DNA from: Methylophaga sulfidovorans
Lineage (GTDB): Bacteria; Pseudomonadota; Gammaproteobacteria; Nitrosococcales; Methylophagaceae
NCBI RefSeq assembly: GCF_900114205.1
Contig: NZ_FOSH01000008.1
Span: 100,665 to 164,664 of the forward strand
DNA: 64,000 nt
Direction of reading: 5' to 3'
Shown: positions 58,472 through 64,000 of the stretch, piece by piece
How positions within the stretch are numbered: the stretch's first letter is position 1
How the letters are laid out: each line of letters starts with the position of its first letter
Notes under the pieces: generated by a model
Databases searched by the model: none
What the model was told of the DNA's origin: nothing
Seen by the model: only the letters and a program-made list of their open reading frames with translations
Made by a program: the position numbers and the translations under genes

Positions 58472-58488
58472 AGCAAGACTCGCACCAA
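58472..58488 (-). promoter_or_regulatory. Sigma-54 promoter of amt
   Basis: On the minus strand TTGGTGCGAGTCTTGCT has GG and GC separated by exactly 10 bp, the invariant -24/-12 elements. The GC lies 43 bp upstream of the amt start codon. Confidence 0.75.
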
Positions 58489-58581
58489 AATTGAAAGATG
58501 TTTTAAATCAATGGTGTAGATACGGTGATGTTCGATTATGGACTGTGCGGTGATTTATTTTGGTGCGAAATCAAAGTTTTA

Positions 58582-58598
58582 AGCACTATATTGGTGCT
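58582..58598. promoter_or_regulatory. NtrC-type enhancer site upstream of amt
   Basis: AGCACTATATTGGTGCT is a near-perfect match to the NtrC consensus (GCAC-N6/7-GGTGC). It lies about 130 bp upstream of the predicted amt start of transcription. A further GGTGC half site lies at 58562-58566. Confidence 0.75.
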
Positions 58599-58660
58599 AT
58601 TGATGAATTGCATGAAAATTGTTCATTGAATTGTTGATCCACAAGCTGCTGATAAAAACG

Positions 58661-58666
58661 TATAAT
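58661..58666 (+). promoter_or_regulatory. Candidate -10 box of yfgM-bamB-der
   Basis: A perfect TATAAT lies 45 bp before yfgM. I see no good -35 at 16-18 bp. Confidence 0.4.
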
Positions 58667-58710
58667 CAACCGCTTTATATTGATGATAAAACTGATGTTG
58701 AGGAGACCGC

Positions 58711-59352
58711 ATGGATATCTATGCATCTGATGAAGAAAAAGCAGAAGCAATAAAACAGTGGTGGCGTGAAAATGGTCGCTCTGTGTTTATAGGCGTGATT
58801 TTAGGGATCGCCGGTATTTTTGGGGTCCGTTACTGGATGAACTATCAACAGGTTCAAGACCAGCAAGCTGCTTTAACTTATCAGCAAGCCATTGTCTCGG
58901 TAAGCAATCAAGACGATGCAGCTGCTGAAATGAGCACTGAAAAGTTAATGCAGGATAATAAAAATAGTGCATATTCCGTATTTGCAGCATTACAAATGGC
59001 TGAGAAAGCCAGTGAAGCGGGTGAGTTTGATAAATCAAAAGATTACCTGACATGGGTAATTGCCAATGCAACATTATCAGGACATAAAGCGTTAGCAAAA
59101 CTCAGACTGGCAAAGGTCGAATTTGATCATGGACAGTTAGATGAAGCATTGAAGCAAGTGACATCCAATGATGCTGCAGCGTTTGATTCACTATTTGCTG
59201 AGTTGGAAGGTGATATCAAAACTGCACAAGGACAAGCTGAAGAAGCTCACGCTGCTTACCAAAAAGCATTAGTTGGTCTTAATTCAGGTGAGCCGAGACA
59301 GACCTTAATTGAAATGAAATTAGATGACGTGGCAGCAGCACATGAAAGTTAA
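58711..59352 (+). CDS. yfgM: YfgM, TPR-like ancillary SecYEG translocon protein
   Basis: A 213-residue single-span inner membrane protein. A cytoplasmic N-terminus (MDIYASDEEKAEAIKQWWRE) precedes one helix (residues 25-41, SVFIGVILGIAGIFGVRYW), then periplasmic TPR-like helices. In E. coli it joins PpiD at SecYEG and helps hand over outer-membrane proteins. The Shine-Dalgarno is a clear GAGGAG. Overlaps bamB by 11 bp. Confidence 0.92.
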   Translation: MDIYASDEEKAEAIKQWWRENGRSVFIGVILGIAGIFGVRYWMNYQQVQDQQAALTYQQAIVSVSNQDDAAAEMSTEKLMQDNKNSAYSVFAALQMAEKASEAGEFDKSKDYLTWVIANATLSGHKALAKLRLAKVEFDHGQLDEALKQVTSNDAAAFDSLFAELEGDIKTAQGQAEEAHAAYQKALVGLNSGEPRQTLIEMKLDDVAAAHES

Positions 59353-60517
59353 TTTGCGTTTACTGACGATAGGTTTATCTCTAAGTATTTTCTTATCAGC
59401 ATGCAGTACAGTGAGTGGTTGGTTTGCTGATGAGTCCTATGAAGAACCGCCAGAACCATTAACTGAATTTACCAGTGAAATTAGCCCAAAAATTTTATGG
59501 GATAAAGGTGTTGGAGATGGTGCCGGTGACAATAAAGTCAAGCTGTCATCATGGTGGCAGAATAATAAAATATTCGCTGTTGATCATGAAGGTGAGGTGA
59601 CGGCATTAAATGCTGAAACAGGACGTGAACTCTGGGATGTAGATCTTGATTTCAATGTAGTTACCGGTATTGGTGGCGGCATGAATATGATCTATGTTGG
59701 TTCAGACAAGGGTGTGGTAGTTGCCCTGAATGAGGCCGATGGGAAAGAGTTATGGCGTAGCCAATTAACCAGTGAAGTCTTAGCACCTGTGACATCGGCA
59801 AATGGTATTGTTGTCAGCCGAACATCAGATGGTCGTGTTAGCGGCATTTCAGCTGAAGATGGAAAAGTACTCTGGTCATACCAGCGTGCTGTACCGTTGT
59901 TGAGTTTACGTGGTGCTGGCCGACCAGTGATTGCTGGCAGTGAGGTCATTGCTGGATATGATAATGGTAAGTTGGTGGCATTATCGTTAAATGACGGCAA
60001 AGTGTTGTGGGAAAATAGTATTGCTATCCCACGTGGTCGCACGGAATTGGAACGTTTAGTTGATATTGATGCTGATCCTGTTGTTATCGATGATACGGTT
60101 TATGTGGTGACTTATCAGGGACAACTTGCTGCCGTTGATATTAATTCTGGTCGTGTTTTATGGTCACGTGATATGTCTTCACAAGTAGGGCTGGATGCAG
60201 CTTATCATGATGCCGTGTATGTAACTGATGACGAAGGTTATGTCTGGGCTATACAGGATGGTAGTGGTGATGCTTTATGGCGTCAGACAAGATTGTTAAG
60301 ACGCCAGCCGACAGCACCTGCGATCGCTGGAAACTACATTGTCGTTGGCGACTTTGAAGGATATATCCATTGGATTGGCAGAGATGATGGCCGTTTTGTG
60401 TCACGTCAGCAAATTAGTGACGGACCAATCTACAGTAAGCCATTGGTTGTTGATGGTGTTGTTTATATTACTGCAGCTGATGGCAGTATTACCGCTCTGA
60501 GAGTACCCGAAAATTGA
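59342..60517 (+). CDS. bamB: Outer membrane protein assembly lipoprotein BamB
   Basis: A 391-residue lipoprotein and eight-bladed beta-propeller of the BAM complex. Start ATG 59342 gives the lipoprotein signal NLRLLTIGLSLSIFLSAC with lipobox Cys. Propeller repeats of the PQQ type recur (VTALNAETGRELWDVDL, VVALNEADGKELWRSQL, GRVSGISAEDGKVLWSYQ, LAAVDINSGRVLWSRDM). yfgM-bamB-der is the enteric order. Confidence 0.96.
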   Translation: MKVNLRLLTIGLSLSIFLSACSTVSGWFADESYEEPPEPLTEFTSEISPKILWDKGVGDGAGDNKVKLSSWWQNNKIFAVDHEGEVTALNAETGRELWDVDLDFNVVTGIGGGMNMIYVGSDKGVVVALNEADGKELWRSQLTSEVLAPVTSANGIVVSRTSDGRVSGISAEDGKVLWSYQRAVPLLSLRGAGRPVIAGSEVIAGYDNGKLVALSLNDGKVLWENSIAIPRGRTELERLVDIDADPVVIDDTVYVVTYQGQLAAVDINSGRVLWSRDMSSQVGLDAAYHDAVYVTDDEGYVWAIQDGSGDALWRQTRLLRRQPTAPAIAGNYIVVGDFEGYIHWIGRDDGRFVSRQQISDGPIYSKPLVVDGVVYITAADGSITALRVPEN

Positions 60518-61923
60518 AACCTGTAATCGCGCTGGTTGGCCGCCCCAATGTTGGCAAGTCAACGATTTTTAACCGGCTGACACGAAGTCGTGATGCATTG
60601 GTCGCAGATTTTGCTGGCCTGACGCGTGATCGTATTTATGGAACGGTGAAAGAGCCTGGCTTTGATTTCATATTGATTGATACCGGTGGACTCACTGATC
60701 AAACTGACAATATGTCAGACTTGATGCGTAAGCAAGCTAAGTTAGCGATTGATGAAGCTGATCTTATTTTATTCATTGTTGATGGCCGTGCAGGCCTGAT
60801 GCCAACTGATTCAGATGTGGCTCAGCAGTTACGAAATGATGGAAAACCTGTTTGTCTTGTTATCAACAAAACAGAAGGGGAACGCCGCGAAATTATATCG
60901 GCTGAATTTTATGCATTAGGCTTGGGTGAACCTCAAGTGATTTCTGCGACTCAGGGCAGAGGAATTGATACCTTATTAGCTGAAATTAAAGAACGTATCC
61001 CGGCCGTTGAGAAAATTGAATCTGATGAAGTAGCGGATACCTTTGATGAAAATGAAATCCGTCTGGCAGTATTGGGTAGACCTAATGTTGGTAAATCAAC
61101 ATTAATTAATCGGCTATTAGGTGAAGAGCGTGTGGTGGCTTTTGATGAGCCTGGAACAACACGCGATAGTATCCACATTCCATTTGAAAAAGACGGTGTT
61201 AATTACACATTAATCGACACGGCAGGTGTCAGACGCCGATCAAAAGTGTCTGAAAAACTTGAAAAGTTTAGTGTTTTAAAGACATTGCAAGCCCTGGAAG
61301 ATGCCAATGTAGTGATGTTAGTGCTTGATGCTCATGAAGGAATTGTAGAGCAGGACTTGCATCTGGCAGGACTGATTATCGAAAGTGGACGTGCGGTTGT
61401 TATTGCTGTCAATAAATGGGATGGTCTAGAAAAAAGTGAACGGGAGTGGGTCACGACCAATATCGAACGTCGTTTACCTTTCCTGAATTTTGCCAAGACA
61501 CATTTTATTTCGGCATTACATGGTAGTGGGGTCGGCCTATTATTTAAGTCGGTGAGACAGGCATTCCAATCAGCCATGACCAAAGTGCCAACGTCACGTT
61601 TAACACGTGTATTGGAAGATGCGATTGCTGATCATCCGCCGCCGTTAGTAAGAGGTCGACGCATTAAGTTTCGCTATGCGCATTTGGGAGGAAAAAATCC
61701 ACCCAGAATTATTATTCACGGTAATCAGACAGAATCGACTCCAAACAGTTATAAGCGATATCTGGAAAATACATTCAGGGAAGCACTGAAATTACAGGGA
61801 ACGCCAGTGATGATTGAGTTCAAAACCAGTGATAATCCATACCGTGATAAAGCAATAAAAAGCGCTACTCAGAACACGCCACAAAAAAAACAGCGCCCAC
61901 CTAGAAAGAGTCGCAAAAGTTAG
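60514..61923 (+). CDS. der: GTPase Der (EngA)
   Basis: A 469-residue tandem GTPase needed for 50S assembly. The two G domains each show a P-loop GRPNVGKST (about residues 8-16 and 190-198), with DTGGLT and DTAGVRRR as the switch II regions and NKTEG / NKWDG as G4. A C-terminal KH-like domain and a basic tail (KKQRPPRKSRKS) follow. TTG start 60514 overlaps the bamB stop, and the 3' end overlaps a small convergent gene by 4 bp. Confidence 0.96.
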   Translation: MKPVIALVGRPNVGKSTIFNRLTRSRDALVADFAGLTRDRIYGTVKEPGFDFILIDTGGLTDQTDNMSDLMRKQAKLAIDEADLILFIVDGRAGLMPTDSDVAQQLRNDGKPVCLVINKTEGERREIISAEFYALGLGEPQVISATQGRGIDTLLAEIKERIPAVEKIESDEVADTFDENEIRLAVLGRPNVGKSTLINRLLGEERVVAFDEPGTTRDSIHIPFEKDGVNYTLIDTAGVRRRSKVSEKLEKFSVLKTLQALEDANVVMLVLDAHEGIVEQDLHLAGLIIESGRAVVIAVNKWDGLEKSEREWVTTNIERRLPFLNFAKTHFISALHGSGVGLLFKSVRQAFQSAMTKVPTSRLTRVLEDAIADHPPPLVRGRRIKFRYAHLGGKNPPRIIIHGNQTESTPNSYKRYLENTFREALKLQGTPVMIEFKTSDNPYRDKAIKSATQNTPQKKQRPPRKSRKS

Positions 61924-62258
61924 AGTAATCCGGGATCATCACTCATCAGGTCTTCAAGGCTATTGAGTTGATCCCTGACTTTTTCACGATTGGCTAGTTT
62001 TTCTCTTGCAGCAAGAGGCAAGTCAGTGAATAGAATGACTTGTTTATCGATCAGAGTATTGATTAAATCTTCTAGTACCCTTATTAATGATAGGTCTGAT
62101 GCGCTTAGCGCGGAGAGACTATCCTCTTTTTTTTCCGATTGTGTTAAATAATCCACTAATTCAGTTGAGTTTATTGATAATTTTTCTGTAGCATCAGCTT
62201 GAGGCCTATCATAGACAGCAACGATTTTTGCTGACTCATCTCTTTTTACGTAAACCAT
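61920..62258 (-). CDS. Small conserved protein of unknown function
   Basis: A 112-residue soluble protein starting MVYVKRDESAKIVAVYDRPQ. The middle is acidic and Ser-rich; the C-terminal half (LIRVLEDLINTLIDKQVILF then TDLPLAAREKLANREKVRD) resembles the small gammaproteobacterial proteins often labelled tryptophan synthase beta subunit-like. That label is misleading; no PLP site is present. It stands alone, convergent with der and divergent from the ABC transporter gene. Confidence 0.7.
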   Translation of the reverse strand: MVYVKRDESAKIVAVYDRPQADATEKLSINSTELVDYLTQSEKKEDSLSALSASDLSLIRVLEDLINTLIDKQVILFTDLPLAAREKLANREKVRDQLNSLEDLMSDDPGLL

Positions 62259-62372
62259 TTTATTTAAACCCTATAAACCCATGCATATAGCAGGTTACGA
62301 CAAGCAATGCTTTACAGTAAACTAAAAAACTGTGAAACTCATCAAGTTTATTAATAACAACAAGTAATAAAG

Positions 62373-63911
62373 ATGTATACGGAGCCTGTCATCAATACCA
62401 CTGAAAATGAGCAATGGGATGCTCAGGATAGCTACCGTACGCATGATAATCCTCTATTGTCTTGTCTGACTTTGCTGGCCAAAATTTTGAACAAACCGCA
62501 TAGCCCAGAGTCACTGGTCGCAGGTCTTCCCTTAGTTAATAATAAACTTTCACCATCATTATTTAGCCGTGCAGCGGAACGTGCAGGTTTATCTTCACGA
62601 ATAGTAAAGCGAAAGCTGACAAAAATATCTAATCTGGTTTTGCCAGCTATTTTATTACTGGACAATGCGGATGCCTGCATTCTCCTTGAAATCAATAAAA
62701 CAAAAGCCAGAGTTATTTTTCCTGAAACAGGCGAAGGGGAATCAGAGCTTTCACTTGATGAGTTAGAAGAACAGTATTCTGGATATAGTATTTTTATCAA
62801 ACCTGTTCATCAATTTGATAAACGTACTGAATTTTCAGCTATACCACGGGCGAACCATTGGTTTTGGGGTACGATTATGCGATTTTGGCCTATTTATGGC
62901 CAAGTATTTATCGCCTCTATCTTAGTGAATAGTTTTGCATTAGCTTCACCGTTATTTGTGATGAATGTCTATGACCGGGTTGTACCTAATAGTGCTATCG
63001 AAACCCTTTGGGTATTAGCGATTGGGGTCGCTACCGTCTTCGTTTTTGAATTGTTACTACGCACGCTCCGTGCTTATTTTATTGATATCGCCAGTAAAAA
63101 AGCTGATGTCATTCTATCCTCCACCATTTTTGAGAAAGTGATGGCGGTGAAAATGTCTGCCCGATCCAATTCAGTTGGTTCCTTTGCTAATAGCATGCAG
63201 GAGTTTGAATCCTTCAGAGAGTTTTTTACCTCGGCAACGTTAACCACGCTGGTCGATTTGCCCTTTTCATTATTATTTATAACGGTTATCTGGTTAGTAG
63301 CTGGTCCTGTTGCTTTTATTCCTTTAGCGGTAATCCCTTTAACGATATTGGTAAGCTTGATTATTCAGATTCCCTTATCAAAAACGATTCAACACTTATT
63401 CAGACATTCAGGCCAAAGAAGCTCAACCTTGATTGAGACGTTAACTGGCCTGGAAACTATTAAAAGTATTGGTGCTGAGACACCTATACAAAGGAAATGG
63501 GAACAGACGATTGGCTTTATGACGAAATACAGTCAACGTGCCCGGATTTTATCTGCAAGTGCAATTAACTTTTCTTCATTTTTACAGCAAATGGCTTCTA
63601 TCTCAGTCGTTGTTTTTGGTGTCTACATGATTACTGAAAATGAGCTCACGATGGGGGCTCTTATTGCCAGTACGCTGCTAACAGGCCGCGCATTAGCGCC
63701 TATGGCACAGCTTGCCGGGCTTTTAACTCGTTATCATCAGTCCAAAGCAGCATTAAGTTCATTGAATAGTCTTATGGCATTACCTGTTGAGAGACCGTCA
63801 GGACGCGAGTTTCTTCATCGCCCTGAATTTAAGGGTGGGATTGAGTTTAAAAAAGTGAGTTTTCGTTATCCTGAACAGCCTATTGATGCCTTAACCGATG
63901 TGTCTTTGTAG
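62373..63911 (+). pseudogene. Type I secretion ABC transporter, truncated before its ATPase domain by an IS
   Basis: 512 codons remain. Residues about 20-145 form the N-terminal peptidase C39-like domain in degenerate form (no catalytic Cys seen); about 160-445 form the six-helix membrane domain (ASPLFVMNVYDRVVPNSAIETLWVLAIGV, FREFFTSATLTTLVDLPFSLLF). This is the LapB/PrtD/HlyB layout used for export of RTX adhesins and similar proteins. The nucleotide-binding domain has only begun (GGIEFKKVSFRYPEQPID); the Walker A, signature and Walker B are gone. The frame meets a TAG supplied by the IS end at 63909, so no working exporter is made unless the IS is lost. Confidence 0.9.
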
Positions 63912-64000
63912 TGGTCAACTAATTCCGGACACGGGTTTAGACAGAACTTCCGCCTTTGCAGGTGGACATCCATCGTTAAATTGATGCGGCCGTTGCCAGT
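63907..64000. mobile_element. End of an IS3-family-like insertion sequence (continues past window)
   Basis: The boundary is where the ABC transporter homology stops. From TGTAGTGGTCAACTAATTCC the sequence has the TG-type terminus and typical bases of IS3-family ends, and codes for a transposase C-terminus on the minus strand. The other end and the target duplication lie outside the window. Confidence 0.75.
63915..64000 (-). CDS. IS3-family transposase OrfB, C-terminal fragment
   Basis: The minus-strand frame into the window edge reads WQRPHQFNDGCPPAKAEVLS then KPVSGIS and a TGA at 63917-63915. The RPH...G.PPA.AE pattern is the C-terminus of the DDE integrase-type transposase OrfB. Only about 28 codons are visible. 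The stop lies 9 bp inside the IS end. Confidence 0.72.
   Translation of the reverse strand, partial: WQRPHQFNDGCPPAKAEVLSKPVSGIS

Overview
The window is a chromosomal segment of a gammaproteobacterium of moderate, slightly AT-rich composition. Gene order supports the class: yfjD-ypjD beside ffh-rpsP-rimM-trmD-rplS, map-glnD divergent from rpsB-tsf-pyrH-frr-uppS-cdsA-dxr-rseP-bamA-skp-lpxD-fabZ-lpxA, and yfgM-bamB-der are all gammaproteobacterial arrangements. A marine, Methylophaga/Piscirickettsiaceae-like organism is my guess only; nothing in the window proves the genus.

Layout. 1-13.4 kb is core housekeeping: a CBS-domain membrane protein, a cytochrome-assembly-like protein, SRP54, the S16/RimM/TrmD/L19 operon, XerD, YajQ, DsbC, LpxH, a periplasmic cyclophilin, GlnRS, CysRS and FolD. 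At 13.5-13.7 kb lie tRNA-Pro(UGG) and tRNA-Arg(UCU). The tRNA-Arg 3' half is repeated (49/50 bases) 1.66 kb downstream. Between the two copies sits a collapsed prophage: the 3' end of a tyrosine integrase, the end of an Rz i-spanin with an intact Rz1 o-spanin gene nested in it, and an intact FkbM methyltransferase gene. Repeats of ACTTTCGCCA at both ends look like integrase arm sites.

15.5-40.8 kb is one co-directional surface polysaccharide (O-antigen or capsule) locus. It makes dTDP-L-rhamnose (rfbBADC), probably UDP-QuiNAc (WbpM/CapD-type dehydratase plus a distal WbpV-like reductase), UDP-glucuronate (ugd), GlcN-6-P (glmS) and GDP-fucose-type sugars (gmd, fcl, a second gmd). It also encodes five glycosyltransferases, a pyruvyl transferase-like protein, an acetyltransferase, an alkaline-phosphatase-superfamily enzyme, two Wzx-like flippases, one Wzy-like polymerase and a PglC-type initiating sugar-phosphate transferase. 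Its middle (about 26.8-39.3 kb) is visibly AT-richer than the flanks. No wzz, waaL, manB or manC is in the window.

40.9-62.3 kb returns to core genes: a secreted ComEA-like HhH protein behind a perfect CRP-type palindrome, glnD-map, the rpsB-to-lpxA operon of translation, isoprenoid/undecaprenyl, phospholipid, outer-membrane-assembly and lipid A genes (lpxB does not follow lpxA), an orphan amt with sigma-54 and NtrC-type sites, and yfgM-bamB-der. The window closes with a type I secretion ABC transporter gene cut before its ATPase domain by an IS3-like insertion sequence that runs off the right edge.
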